Part shown: positions 16,202 to 25,609 of the stretch, one piece after another
How the letters are laid out: the number at the start of each line of letters is the position of its first letter
Numbering within the stretch: the stretch's first letter is position 1
Assembly: GCA_020854815.1 (NCBI GenBank)
Contig: JAHKLW010000033.1
Span: 1-46,723, forward strand
Source of the DNA: Methanofastidiosum sp.
GTDB taxonomy: Archaea > Methanobacteriota_B > Thermococci > Methanofastidiosales > Methanofastidiosaceae
Length of the DNA stretch: 46,723 nt
Direction: 5' to 3'
Position numbers and translations under genes: made by a program
Notes under the pieces: model-generated
Databases searched by the model: none
What the model saw: only the letters and a program-made list of their open reading frames with translations
Told to the model about the DNA's origin: nothing

Positions 16202-16651
16202 TTATTTCTTTTTTGGTTTCTCAGCCTTAGCAGCATCTGGAGAAGCGCTGTATCTGAATGGAGTTGCTATTGGAAGTCCAAGTTCTTTTATTAGCATCAT
16301 TGAAAATACATAGCATTTCGCATTTATTCCGTTAATAACTTCATCAAAAAATGCAGTATCAAGAGGTTTCTTTCCTTCCCATTGTTCAAGGATTTTTTTC
16401 CTGAACTCTTCTCCTTCTTGGTAGTAAACATTTCCTTTCATGCTTGCGCTTCCGACATCTGGATCGTAATTTGAGAGAAAGTTAAATTCAACATCCAATA
16501 CGTTCAATCTTCCACCTGGGCCAGACATCTGTATTTCTTTAATTGAAACAATATTTGGTGTCTGAGTGAAACTTACAGGCCCTTCAGGAGCTTTCTCCAA
16601 TTTTTTCTTTTCTACTTCGGCTTTTGTAATATTAAAATTAATTATTGGCAT
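16202..16651 (-). CDS. Conserved-looking protein of unknown function
   Basis: A 149-residue protein with a good start: GGAGGTCGTAT directly before the ATG. It begins MPIINFNITKAEVEKKKLEK. The middle (LNVLDVEFNFLSNYDPDVG then SMKGNVYYQ) looks like alternating beta strands, and a helix follows (INAKCYVFSMMLIKELGLP) before a basic tail KAEKPKKK. The strand-rich body followed by a helix and a LP-x-x-x-PF turn recalls SecB-like folds, but I cannot establish homology. It has a TATA-like AATTTTAAAA upstream and lies directly before the fused methyltransferase gene on the same strand. Confidence 0.7.
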   Translation of the reverse strand: MPIINFNITKAEVEKKKLEKAPEGPVSFTQTPNIVSIKEIQMSGPGGRLNVLDVEFNFLSNYDPDVGSASMKGNVYYQEGEEFRKKILEQWEGKKPLDTAFFDEVINGINAKCYVFSMMLIKELGLPIATPFRYSASPDAAKAEKPKKK

Positions 16652-16710
16652 ATACGACCTCCTTTTTCCTATGGAATGAAGATTTGTTTTTAAAATTAAC
16701 TATTGATATA

Positions 16711-17256
16711 TTATATTTTATCAAGAATATCTGCTCTTGTGATTATTCCTACAACTCTTCCCGTTTCTTCAATAAGGACAGCTTGATTTTCTTTTAGAAG
16801 TGTGTAAACTTCAGCAAAACTTTGTTCTTTAGATACTACTGGGAAACTTTCATCCATGATCTCGGAAACAGTAAGATCGGGAGTTTCACAAATCTTCCCA
16901 ATCCCTAGTTTTTTAATAAGGGATTTCTCCGATAGGCTCCCAACTGGAGACCCATTTCTCAAAACAGGCAACTGGGATATATTATATCTTGCCATTATTG
17001 TTATTGCATCACTAACCTTATCCTTCGGATGAACGAATATTACTGGAGAAACCATTACATCCTGTATTTTTTTCATTCTAACTCTTAACTCTTCCAATGC
17101 ATTTAAGATCTTATTAAAAGTAGAAAGTTTGGGATCAATCTGTTTATTCTCAAGTTTGGCAATGTATGCTTGTGTAACCCCAGCTTTAATTGCAAGCTCT
17201 TTTTGAGTAGCTCCAAATTTTTTCCTCAATTTTTTTACTTCGCCAAGATCGATCAT
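16711..17256 (-). CDS. XRE-type HTH regulator with a CBS pair
   Basis: A 181-residue protein. Residues 1-58 are an XRE/Cro helix-turn-helix (LRKKFGATQKELAIKAGVTQAYIAKLENKQ). Two CBS repeats follow at about 64-118 (VMVSPVIFVHPKDKVSDAI...NISQLPVL) and 125-181 (VSEIMDESFPVVSKEQSF...GIITRADIL). The HTH-CBS architecture is widespread in archaea. CBS pairs usually bind adenosine nucleotides or SAM, so a nucleotide-sensing transcription factor is likely. It follows the PRPP synthetase gene with 8 nt between, and the pairing suggests control tied to PRPP or adenylate levels. Confidence 0.9.
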   Translation of the reverse strand: MIDLGEVKKLRKKFGATQKELAIKAGVTQAYIAKLENKQIDPKLSTFNKILNALEELRVRMKKIQDVMVSPVIFVHPKDKVSDAITIMARYNISQLPVLRNGSPVGSLSEKSLIKKLGIGKICETPDLTVSEIMDESFPVVSKEQSFAEVYTLLKENQAVLIEETGRVVGIITRADILDKI

Positions 17257-17264
17257 TGAATCGC

Positions 17265-18113
17265 CTAAAACATTTCTTGTATAATTTTAGCAATTGATAT
17301 ATCTGAAAATTTTGAAGGAATTGAATCAGAACCGAATATGCCATCAATCCCTGCATTTTTTAATCTTTCTTCTGCATTTGATATCATTAAAAGATGAGTT
17401 GCGCCAGATAGTACCTTTAAAGTGCCTTCTCTTTTAAGAACTTCACACGCCTTAGCCATAGTTCCACCGGTTGATATTATGTCATCGACAATTGCGACAT
17501 CTCTGCCTCTAGTGTTTATTTCTTTTGGCCTAATCTCCACAGTATCTCCAGAAAGCCTTGTCTTTTCGAGATGGTCAAACTCTGCTTCCATTTGGTCTGC
17601 AACAATCTTTGCCCTTTCGACTGACCCTTTATCGGGCGATATAACAACAGGCTCGTTAAGTTTTAGATCCATTAAATATTCTGCTATTAATGGCATAGCT
17701 GATAAATTTTCTCCACCCATAGCTTTTGTGATTTTTATATCATGTATATCAACAGTATATTTTGATTCAAGTTCGAATCTGTCAATCATCTTTGCTAGAG
17801 AGATCCCAGAAACAGATTCCCAGTCCTTAAATCTCTTGTCTTGTCTTGCATAAGCCATGTAGGGGATTAACAGGTTAATCTTGATGTTTAAGTCTTTTAA
17901 CGCATCAATCATGAAAAAGAGCTGCATTATATGCTCATCTTGGGGATAATATAACGATTGAACTATTAAAATTTCTTTAATATCTTTGACTTTTTCATCA
18001 AATCTAACATATCCTTCTCCATCGGGGAATCTTTCAAAATGGCAGTCGATTAATTTGAAATCACCTTTTAATTTTTCAAGAGTTTTTTTCGATGAAAGTG
18101 ATGTAACAAACAT
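17265..18113 (-). CDS. prs: Ribose-phosphate pyrophosphokinase (PRPP synthetase)
   Basis: A 282-residue archaeal-length PRPP synthetase. YMAYARQDKRF (85-95) is the ATP-binding flexible-loop block, ISPDKGSVERAKIVAD the ribose-5-phosphate side, and VAIVDDIISTGGTM (207-220) the PRPP loop. It makes PRPP from ribose 5-phosphate and ATP for nucleotide, His and Trp synthesis. The usual VDxH motif is kept at 121-124 (VDIH), although the following residues differ from bacterial enzymes. It is the first gene of a minus-strand pair with the XRE-CBS regulator and is divergent from lonB. Confidence 0.93.
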   Translation of the reverse strand: MFVTSLSSKKTLEKLKGDFKLIDCHFERFPDGEGYVRFDEKVKDIKEILIVQSLYYPQDEHIMQLFFMIDALKDLNIKINLLIPYMAYARQDKRFKDWESVSGISLAKMIDRFELESKYTVDIHDIKITKAMGGENLSAMPLIAEYLMDLKLNEPVVISPDKGSVERAKIVADQMEAEFDHLEKTRLSGDTVEIRPKEINTRGRDVAIVDDIISTGGTMAKACEVLKREGTLKVLSGATHLLMISNAEERLKNAGIDGIFGSDSIPSKFSDISIAKIIQEMF

Positions 18114-18184
18114 GGAAACACCTTAAATTAGGTATATCTAATCATTAATATATTTTTCTCTTTATAAGCATTATATAAGCGATA

Positions 18185-18232
18185 TATTTTTAAAGGCTAG
18201 ACAACTATAAACGCTAAAGTATTTCTAGAGGA
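18185..18232 (+). promoter_or_regulatory. Promoter and SD of lonB
   Basis: TATTTTTAAAG at 18185-18195 is a good TATA box, and GAGGA at 18228-18232 is the SD for the ATG at 18240. The 126-bp gap also serves prs in the other direction. Confidence 0.45.
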
Positions 18233-18239
18233 AATCAGA

Positions 18240-20174
18240 ATGGTAAGGAAAAAATCTTCTTTAGAAGAAGTAAAACCAGTCAACGAAGAATTAGTAGATA
18301 TTACTGAAGAAGTTAAAAGAGTTAGAGACCAGATTAAATCTTTTTACGATGTCGCTACTACTGAAGAAATAGAAGTGCCTGAAAATTTAATTGATCAAGT
18401 CATTGGCCAAGATCATGCTGTTGAAATCGTTAAGACGGCAGCTAAACAAAGAAGAAACGTATTGCTAATAGGTGAGCCTGGAACAGGAAAATCAATGCTA
18501 GGATTGGCAATGGCCGAACTTCTTCCAAAGGAAGATCTTGAAGATATACTTGCTTATCCAAACCCTGATGACCCGAATACGCCCAGAATTAGAACGGTAC
18601 CAAGAGGGAAAGCAAGACTTATAATTGACGAACACAAGGCCATGGCAAAAAAACAGGAAGAAAGCAAAAAGATGATAATGTTCTTCGTTATAGGTGCGAT
18701 AATTGTTATTGCGTTAACTCAAGGACAGTTAATATGGGGGCTGTTTCTTGCAGTTATTATATTCTTTGGAATGCAGACATTTAAGATTAAAAATCAAGTC
18801 ATGATTCCAAAGATATTAGTTGATAATTCTAAGTGGGATCATGCTCCGTTTTTGGATGGAACAGGAGCCCACGCTGGAGCATTACTTGGAGATGTTAGAC
18901 ACGACCCATTCCAGTCCGGAGGGCTTGGTACACCTGCACATGAAAGAGTTGAAGCGGGTATGATTCACAAGACCCATAAAGGTTTACTTTTCATAGACGA
19001 AATCTCAACATTAAAAATCCAGATGCAACAAGCCATTCTTACAGGTATGCAAGAAAAAGCATACCCTATAACTGGGCAAAGTGAAATGAGTTCTGGTGCA
19101 ATGGTTAGAACTGAAAAAGTTCCATGTAACTTTGTTTTAGTTGCTGCCGGAAATCTTGAAACTTTAAGAGACATGCACCCTGCATTACGTTCAAGAGTTA
19201 GAGGTTATGGTTATGAAGTTTACATGGAAAATTCAATGCCTGCCAACGAAGAGAACATTAAAAAGATTGTAAGATTTGTTGCACAGGAAGTTAAAAAAGA
19301 TGCAAAAATACCACATTTCTCCCTTGATGCAGTAGCTGAAATTGTTCAAGAAGCAAGAAGGAGAAGTAACAGAAAGAATCACCTTACCTTGAGATTGAGA
19401 GAACTCGGAGGAATGGTAAGGGCAGCTGGGGACGTCGCATTGTCTAGAGGAGACACTATTGTGACAGTTGAGCATATTGTTGAGGCAAGAAAACTTTCTA
19501 GATCTCTAGAACATCAAATAGCTGACGACTATATTGATAGGAAAAAAGCTTACCGGATATTTGGATCCAAAGGAGCTCAGATAGGAAAGGTTAATGGGCT
19601 TGCTGTTTTGGGCGAAGGAAGTGGAATTATCACTCCTATAGAGGTCGGTGTTAGTAGATCATCATCAAAATCTCATGGAAATGTAATTGCAACAGGAAAA
19701 CTTGGAGAAATAGCAAAAGAGTCAATATCTATTGTATCTTCTTTAATAAAGAGATATTCGAACAAGGATTTATCTAGTTTTGATATTACTATTCAGTTCC
19801 TTCAAGCATATGAAGGAGTCGAAGGGGATAGTGCCAGTGTATCTGTTGCAACAGCAGTTATCTCTGCGCTAGAAGAACTTCCAATAAGACAAGATGTTGC
19901 AATGACTGGCTCACTTTCAGTTAGGGGTGATGTTCTCCCAATAGGTGGTGTCACTGCCAAAATAGAAGCTGCCCTAGAGAGTGGAATGAAAGAAGTAATT
20001 ATCCCTGAATCAAACAAAGACGACGTATACATAGAAAAATCAAAGAGAGAACAGATTAAAATAGTTCCAGTAAAGAGATTAGAAGATATTTTGAGCTATG
20101 TACTAATAACAAATAATTCAGATTTTATTAAAAATCTAACAAAATTAAAAGAATCTCTAGGAGTACAAGCGTGA
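18240..20174 (+). CDS. lonB: Archaeal LonB membrane-bound ATP-dependent protease
   Basis: A 644-residue protein with AAA+ Walker A GEPGTGKS at 78-85 and Walker B LLFIDEIS near 250. Between them lie two membrane helices at about 145-161 and 164-180, the archaeal LonB hallmark. The C-terminal protease domain has catalytic Ser531 (EGDSASVSVA) and Lys574 (GGVTAKIEAA), 43 residues apart as in bacterial Lon. It degrades misfolded and regulatory proteins at the inner face of the membrane. It lacks the long N-terminal domain of bacterial Lon, as expected. The MBL gene begins 4 nt after its stop. Confidence 0.97.
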   Translation: MVRKKSSLEEVKPVNEELVDITEEVKRVRDQIKSFYDVATTEEIEVPENLIDQVIGQDHAVEIVKTAAKQRRNVLLIGEPGTGKSMLGLAMAELLPKEDLEDILAYPNPDDPNTPRIRTVPRGKARLIIDEHKAMAKKQEESKKMIMFFVIGAIIVIALTQGQLIWGLFLAVIIFFGMQTFKIKNQVMIPKILVDNSKWDHAPFLDGTGAHAGALLGDVRHDPFQSGGLGTPAHERVEAGMIHKTHKGLLFIDEISTLKIQMQQAILTGMQEKAYPITGQSEMSSGAMVRTEKVPCNFVLVAAGNLETLRDMHPALRSRVRGYGYEVYMENSMPANEENIKKIVRFVAQEVKKDAKIPHFSLDAVAEIVQEARRRSNRKNHLTLRLRELGGMVRAAGDVALSRGDTIVTVEHIVEARKLSRSLEHQIADDYIDRKKAYRIFGSKGAQIGKVNGLAVLGEGSGIITPIEVGVSRSSSKSHGNVIATGKLGEIAKESISIVSSLIKRYSNKDLSSFDITIQFLQAYEGVEGDSASVSVATAVISALEELPIRQDVAMTGSLSVRGDVLPIGGVTAKIEAALESGMKEVIIPESNKDDVYIEKSKREQIKIVPVKRLEDILSYVLITNNSDFIKNLTKLKESLGVQA

Positions 20175-20178
20175 TTAA

Positions 20179-20799
20179 ATGTTTCATTTTATAGAGTCAA
20201 TTGGTGTTGACTCTAATTGTTACATCCTTGAAAGTGATATAACTGCACTGATTGATACTGGGACATTCAAAAACTACAGAATATACGATTATGTAGATGA
20301 AAATGATTTACAAATAGACCTTATTATTAACACCCATTGCCACTACGATCATATCGGCGGCAATAAATTTTTTCAGGTACCAATATATGCTCATGAAAAA
20401 GACTATCTTGACATAAAAAATGGATCGGAAAAAACTTTTTTCTGGGGATTTTCAGAAACTTTTGAAGGATTTAAAGATGTAAATCCCCTCAAAGAAAACG
20501 ATGAAATAGACCTTGGAGATTACTTGCTTAAAGTAATTCATACACCCGGGCATACATCAGGATCAATGTGCTTACTTGAAGAAGATAAGAGTTACCTCTT
20601 TTCAGGCGACACTGTCTTCAAAGGGTCAGTTGGTCGGTATGATCTACCCTCTGGAAATCTTCAAGAATTAAAGGAATCGTTACAAAAGCTTTGCGATATT
20701 AAAGTAAATGAAGTATTCCCTGGGCATGGCGAAAGTTTCCCCGGGAAAGATCTTTTATTTAACAAGTATATGATTACTCTAATGGAAGAGGATATATAA
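20179..20799 (+). CDS. MBL-fold hydrolase, glyoxalase II-like
   Basis: A 206-residue single-domain metallo-beta-lactamase protein with NTHCHYDHIGG (H53, H55, D57, H58), HTPGHTSGSMCL, LFSGDTVF with the bridging Asp, and VFPGHGE. The motif set supports a binuclear metal hydrolase similar to glyoxalase II, but it lacks that enzyme's C-terminal glutathione-binding domain, so a different thioester or ester is likely. GTGATTAA, overlapping the lonB stop, supplies the SD, so the gene is probably expressed with lonB. Confidence 0.87.
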   Translation: MFHFIESIGVDSNCYILESDITALIDTGTFKNYRIYDYVDENDLQIDLIINTHCHYDHIGGNKFFQVPIYAHEKDYLDIKNGSEKTFFWGFSETFEGFKDVNPLKENDEIDLGDYLLKVIHTPGHTSGSMCLLEEDKSYLFSGDTVFKGSVGRYDLPSGNLQELKESLQKLCDIKVNEVFPGHGESFPGKDLLFNKYMITLMEEDI

Positions 20800-20895
20800 A
20801 CTTAGGATATCGTTCGGCTTAACTATTTTTACATATAATTTATGATGCAATTAAAGGCCATTTATACCTAGAGAGTATTCAATAATAATTATAAA

Positions 20896-20969
20896 TGGCA
20901 TGAATTTAATTCACTAAATGCCAAATAGTGTTTATTCCTGCCAAATAAAATGACTAAGATTTAAATACT
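20896..20969 (+). promoter_or_regulatory. Promoter and repeated operator-like boxes before gdhA
   Basis: TGGCA at 20896-20900 mirrors TGCCA at 20919-20923. The 9-mer TGCCAAATA occurs twice (20919-20927 and 20939-20947), exactly 20 bp or two helical turns apart. The TATA-like TTTAAATACT follows at 20960-20969. The layout suits a regulator binding as a multimer on one face of the DNA. Confidence 0.45.
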
Positions 20970-21002
20970 TAAAAAATTAACATCGTAATGGGGAGGTATT
21001 CT

Positions 21003-22250
21003 ATGGAGAACATAGATCCTTTTGGAAATGTATTAAAACAACTTGATAAAGTAAACAAAGTTCTAAAACTTGACGAAGGAATATACGAAGCGCTGAAGAA
21101 ACCTAAGAGATTTGTTGAAGTAACTATCCCTGTTACTATGGATAATGGTAATGTTAAAGTTTTTACTGGTTATAGATGTCAGTATAATGATGCCCGTGGA
21201 CCAACAAAAGGAGGAATAAGGTATCATTGGAATGTATCTCCATCTGAAATAAGGGCACTAGCGGCTTGGATGACGTGGAAATGTGCAGTTGTTGATATAC
21301 CTTATGGAGGGGGCAAAGGAGGAATAATCTGTAATCCAAAAGAAATGAGCGATCGAGAAATTGAAAGACTTTCTAGAGGATTTATTGCAGCTATTTACAA
21401 ATTTATAGGGCCAGAATTGGACATACCCGCTCCAGACGTTTATACCAATCCGAAAATTATGGGATGGATGATGGACGAATTTTCAAAGATAAGACAACAC
21501 TACACCCCGGGAGTAATTACGGGAAAGCCACTATCGATTGGAGGTTCTCTAGGAAGGGGAGACGCAACAGCAAAAGGGGCATGGTACACTATTAGAGAAT
21601 ACATAAAATATTTGAAATGGGATATAAAGAAAACAACCTCAGTGGTCCAAGGATTTGGAAATGCTGGAGCTTATATTGCTAAATTTTTACATGACCAAGG
21701 CTCTAAGATTATAGCTGTTTCTGACTCGCAAGGAGCAATTTACAACGAGGCCGGAATTGATCCATATAAAGTCTTTGAACACAAAGAAAAAACAGGGTCT
21801 GTTTCTAACTTTGCAGGTGCAAAAAACATAACTAATGAAGAACTTCTAACACTTAAATGTGATATTCTATGTCCAGCCGCACTTGAGAATCAGATTACTG
21901 CAAAAAATGCCGACAAGATTCAGGCTAGGATGATTGCTGAACTAGCCAATGGACCAGTGACACCTGAAGCCGATGAAATTCTTATCAAAAAAGGAATATT
22001 TCAGTTGCCTGATTTCTTATGTAATTCTGGAGGAGTAACAGTTTCATATTTCGAGTGGGTCCAGAACTTAATGAACTATTACTGGTCTGTTGACGAAGTA
22101 TATGAAAAACTTGACAAAAAGATGACAAAGGCATTCTGGGATGTAATTGCGGCTAAGGAGAAATATAATATTGACATGAGAACAGCTTCTTACGTTGTTG
22201 CAATTGAAAGAGTGGTCGATGCAATGAAAGCAAGAGGATTCGGTTACTAG
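21003..22250 (+). CDS. gdhA: Glutamate dehydrogenase
   Basis: A 415-residue hexameric-type Glu dehydrogenase. [16 protein letters not shown] contains the catalytic-site glycines and lysine, [19 protein letters not shown] the substrate-binding block, and [16 protein letters not shown] the nucleotide-binding fold. It interconverts 2-oxoglutarate plus ammonia and glutamate. Coenzyme preference cannot be read reliably. I start at 21003 ([10 protein letters not shown]) because GGAGGT at 20992-20997 is correctly placed 5 nt before it. An ATG at 20988 is too close to the TATA-predicted transcript start and has no SD. Confidence 0.95.
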   Translation: MENIDPFGNVLKQLDKVNKVLKLDEGIYEALKKPKRFVEVTIPVTMDNGNVKVFTGYRCQYNDARGPTKGGIRYHWNVSPSEIRALAAWMTWKCAVVDIPYGGGKGGIICNPKEMSDREIERLSRGFIAAIYKFIGPELDIPAPDVYTNPKIMGWMMDEFSKIRQHYTPGVITGKPLSIGGSLGRGDATAKGAWYTIREYIKYLKWDIKKTTSVVQGFGNAGAYIAKFLHDQGSKIIAVSDSQGAIYNEAGIDPYKVFEHKEKTGSVSNFAGAKNITNEELLTLKCDILCPAALENQITAKNADKIQARMIAELANGPVTPEADEILIKKGIFQLPDFLCNSGGVTVSYFEWVQNLMNYYWSVDEVYEKLDKKMTKAFWDVIAAKEKYNIDMRTASYVVAIERVVDAMKARGFGY

Positions 22251-22290
22251 TTCTTATTTTTTCTTTTTAATTATTTTCATTTATTTCCAA
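22251..22290 (+). terminator. U-rich terminator of gdhA
   Basis: The 40 nt after the gdhA stop are mostly T, with runs of six and five, and no strong hairpin. This is a typical archaeal terminator and separates gdhA from the next promoter. Confidence 0.5.
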
Positions 22291-22310
22291 AATTCGTATC
22301 ATGTAAAACA

Positions 22311-22319
22311 CTTATATAG
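22311..22319 (+). promoter_or_regulatory. TATA box of gatD (leaderless)
   Basis: CTTATATAG lies about 25 nt upstream of the gatD ATG at 22340, with only A/T-rich sequence and no SD between. Confidence 0.45.
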
Positions 22320-22339
22320 TATTATTCTTATTTTTTGAC

Positions 22340-23629
22340 ATGGAACCAGAAGTTGGAGATGTAATTACATTAAGGAAGGGGCAAATTAGTTATGAAGGCA
22401 TAGTGATACCCTCTCCAAAAAAAGATTCAATTATTATTAAATTATCAAACGGTTATAATATAGGTTTCCAGAAAGACACTGTTGAAATAATCAATGTAGA
22501 GAAAAAACAAAAACCTAAAATTTTTTCTGAAATAAAATTTCAAAAAAGAAACGATATTCCTGAAATATCCCTTATATCAACAGGAGGTACAATCGCCTCT
22601 AGAGTTGACTATGAAACTGGTGGGGTAAGATGGCTAATGAAGCCAGAAGAGATATTTTTTATGGCCCCAGAGCTGTCTGATATAGCAACATTTAGAAATA
22701 TCTCTTCTCCTTTTCAAATTGCTTCAGAATCAATGACATTTGAATGTTATAGAATCCTAGCCAAAGAAGCGGCAAAAGAATTAAACTCAGGATCAAAGGG
22801 AATAATTATTACTCATGGTACAGATACACTTCACTATACATCAGCCGCTTTATCTTTCATGCTTCAAAATCTGTCTAAGCCAGTTTGTCTTGTAGGTGCG
22901 CAAAGAAGTCCCGATAGAGGAAGTTTTGATGGTTCTATGAATCTCATTTGTGCTTCATACGTTGCAGGACATTCAGATATAGGCGAAGCGGTCATTGTAA
23001 TGCATGGTGAGATGAGTGATACCTATTGTAATGTTCTTAGAGGAACAAAAGTTAGAAAAATGCATTCTACCCGAAGAGATACTTTTAAACCTATTAACAC
23101 ATCACCATTGGCTAAAGTTTTCATGAACGGAAAAATTGAGAAATTATCGGATTACAGAGTAAGAAACGACGAAAACGAGGTATATCCGGATATAGAGTTG
23201 GAAGAAAGAACTGCAATTATTAAAGCATATCCAAATTTTAATCCCGAAATTCTTGATTATTTTATCGATAAAGGGTATAAAGGATTAGTGATTGAAGCAT
23301 CAGCACTTGGTCATGTTCCGACTGATACAATAAATGATAAATTTTCATGGGTAAAATCAATTAAGAGGGCAAGAGAAGAAGGCGTAATAATTGTTTTTGC
23401 AACACAATGTCTCTTTGGACGAGTTGATCCATTTGTATACTCAAATGGTAGGATAATGGAGGAAATGGGAGTTATCTATGTTGAGGATATGCTACCAGAA
23501 ACGGCATATCTCAAACTTTCATGGATTTTGGGCCATACCAACGAATACTTTGAGGTAAAAAGAAATATGCTGGATAATATGACAGGCGAAATAAACTATC
23601 GCATTAAGGGTGATAAAAATGGATTATAA
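22340..23629 (+). CDS. gatD: Glu-tRNA(Gln) amidotransferase subunit D
   Basis: A 429-residue L-asparaginase-like subunit. Residues 1-60 form the small GatD-specific N-terminal barrel. The asparaginase motifs follow: SLISTGGTIASRVDYETGG with the catalytic Thr, and IITHGTDTLHYT with the second Thr-Asp. It releases ammonia from glutamine (or asparagine) for the GatE kinase/transamidase in making Gln-tRNA(Gln). GatDE is confined to archaea. Its end overlaps gatE, so the two subunits are made from one message. Confidence 0.96.
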   Translation: MEPEVGDVITLRKGQISYEGIVIPSPKKDSIIIKLSNGYNIGFQKDTVEIINVEKKQKPKIFSEIKFQKRNDIPEISLISTGGTIASRVDYETGGVRWLMKPEEIFFMAPELSDIATFRNISSPFQIASESMTFECYRILAKEAAKELNSGSKGIIITHGTDTLHYTSAALSFMLQNLSKPVCLVGAQRSPDRGSFDGSMNLICASYVAGHSDIGEAVIVMHGEMSDTYCNVLRGTKVRKMHSTRRDTFKPINTSPLAKVFMNGKIEKLSDYRVRNDENEVYPDIELEERTAIIKAYPNFNPEILDYFIDKGYKGLVIEASALGHVPTDTINDKFSWVKSIKRAREEGVIIVFATQCLFGRVDPFVYSNGRIMEEMGVIYVEDMLPETAYLKLSWILGHTNEYFEVKRNMLDNMTGEINYRIKGDKNGL

Positions 23630-25490
23630 AGAACTTGGCCTTAAAGTAGGATTGGAAATTCATCAGCAACTAAACACTAAAAGAAAATTATTTTGTCATT
23701 GCCCAACCGTTCTTAGAACGGATAATCCTTTGGATACGATTGAACGAAAACTTAGACCAACACCCTCTGAGATAGGTGAAGTAGATGTTGCTGCATTGAA
23801 GGAATACATGAAAGGAAAAACCTATATTTATCAGTATTATGATTCAAATTGTCTCGTTGAGCTCGATGAAGAGCCTCCGCATAACGTTTCTGACGAAGCT
23901 AAAATAATAGGGGTGGAAGTATCATTACTTCTTAATTCTAATATAATTGAAGAAATACAAGTAATGAGAAAAACAGTTCTTGATGGTTCAAATACTTCAG
24001 CATTTCAGAGAACCATGCTTATCTCAACAGATGGATTTATTGAAACAAAAGAAGGGCCTGTTTCTATTCTCACAGTATGTCTTGAAGAAGACGCAGCAAG
24101 AATAATTAGTCAAGATGAGGCCACTAAAACATTCAGACTCGATAGATTGGGGATTCCTTTAGTTGAAATTGCCACTGGGCCAGACATATCAAATCCCGAA
24201 CAAGCAAAGGAAGCGGCGTATATTTTAGGCCAAATCTTAAGAGCCACAGGGAAGGTAAAGAGGGGTCTTGGTACTATAAGGCAGGACCTAAATGTTTCAA
24301 TCAAAGAGGGCGGAAGAGTTGAACTAAAAGGTGTTCAAAAGTTAGAATTGATACCTCTATGGGTAGAAAGAGAAATAGAAAGACAAATTAATCTTGTCGA
24401 AATCAAAAAAGAATTGCATCGTCGAAGTTCTGAAAAAGAACTTGAATTTAAATTCATTGAAATAACAGATATATTTTCCAATACTTCATCCAAAGTTATT
24501 GTCAACTCAATTAAAAAAAATGGCGGCGTCTACGGAATTAAATTGAAAAGTTTCAAAGGCATTTTAGGAAAAGAAATACAAAAAGGCAGAAGATTTGGAA
24601 CTGAATTAGCAGACCATGTGAAAACATACGGGTTATCCGGATTATTTCACTTAGATGAGCTTCCAAACTATGGGATAACTGCCGATGAAGTGAGAAAAAT
24701 AAAAACTAAATTAAAAATTAATGAATTAGATTCATTTGTTATTGTCAGTGGAAAAGAAAGCATATGCCATAAGGCTTTAGAAGAAGTATTTGAAAGATGC
24801 AAAAAGGCCTTTTCTGAAGTACCGAACGAAACACGAGATGCCTTAGAAGATGGAAATTCCAGATATTCTAGGCCACTTCCGGGCAGAGCAAGAATGTACC
24901 CCGAAACTGATATTTTACCATTTACCATTGATACAAAGCTAATTGAAAATATTAAAGAAAATTTACCAGAAACATTCGATGAAAAAGTAAACAAATTTGT
25001 CTCCAAATATGGCCTCAAGAAGGAAGAAGCAGAAAAGATTGTGTATGAAAACCCTGAACTTTTTGAAAGAGTTACATCTTCTCTTGATATAAAATCTACT
25101 ATTTTCATTAAGGCCTTAGACTTATCAAAAAACTTGGAAAGAGAAGAGGGATATATAACAGAGGACGATACACTATACTTACTTTTTGAGAAAGTATCAA
25201 AAGGAATAATTGCAAAAGAAGGGATTGAAGAAGTTTTGAAGAGAGTTTCAAAAGGAGAAGATATTGAAAAAGTCATATCAGAATTCTCTTCAGAGAACAA
25301 TTCTTCTGATGTTGAATTTGCTATTGAGAAAATTATTCTTGAGAAAAGAGATTTCATAATAGAAAAAGGAGACCGCGCTATTTCTCCACTAATGGGTTTA
25401 TGCATGAAGGAATTTAGGGGAAAAGTTGACGGTAGTTTAATCAATAAAATTCTAAAAGAAAAGATAGAAGAAATCCTCAAATCTTCTTAA
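23619..25490 (+). CDS. gatE: Glu-tRNA(Gln) amidotransferase subunit E
   Basis: A 623-residue GatB/GatE-family subunit: LKVGLEIHQQLNTKRKLFC at the start and EDAARIISQDE in the cradle domain. RLGIPLVEIATGPDI follows, then an AspRS-GAD-like insertion typical of GatE around residues 270-410, then RPLPGRARMYPETDILP and a YqeY-like helical tail. It phosphorylates Glu-tRNA(Gln) and amidates it with ammonia from GatD. The ATG at 23619 is preceded by GGGTGAT. A GTG at 23610 is the alternative. It overlaps the gatD end by 11 nt. Confidence 0.96.
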   Translation: MDYKELGLKVGLEIHQQLNTKRKLFCHCPTVLRTDNPLDTIERKLRPTPSEIGEVDVAALKEYMKGKTYIYQYYDSNCLVELDEEPPHNVSDEAKIIGVEVSLLLNSNIIEEIQVMRKTVLDGSNTSAFQRTMLISTDGFIETKEGPVSILTVCLEEDAARIISQDEATKTFRLDRLGIPLVEIATGPDISNPEQAKEAAYILGQILRATGKVKRGLGTIRQDLNVSIKEGGRVELKGVQKLELIPLWVEREIERQINLVEIKKELHRRSSEKELEFKFIEITDIFSNTSSKVIVNSIKKNGGVYGIKLKSFKGILGKEIQKGRRFGTELADHVKTYGLSGLFHLDELPNYGITADEVRKIKTKLKINELDSFVIVSGKESICHKALEEVFERCKKAFSEVPNETRDALEDGNSRYSRPLPGRARMYPETDILPFTIDTKLIENIKENLPETFDEKVNKFVSKYGLKKEEAEKIVYENPELFERVTSSLDIKSTIFIKALDLSKNLEREEGYITEDDTLYLLFEKVSKGIIAKEGIEEVLKRVSKGEDIEKVISEFSSENNSSDVEFAIEKIILEKRDFIIEKGDRAISPLMGLCMKEFRGKVDGSLINKILKEKIEEILKSS

Positions 25491-25609
25491 AAAATATATC
25501 CTTCCTATTTTTGAAAATAGTTAATTATTTAAAGGCCCTTCCAAAAGACTTTCTAGAAGAAAATTCTAAAGATTTTATTTCCTAATTTTATTCTTTAGGA
25601 GGAATTATA

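Noticed and set aside
24668-25480. 270-residue minus-strand ORF opposite gatE
   Set aside because: It is fully contained within gatE on the other strand and is Ser/Phe-rich, as expected from the reverse of Glu/Lys-rich coding sequence. It has no recognisable motif.
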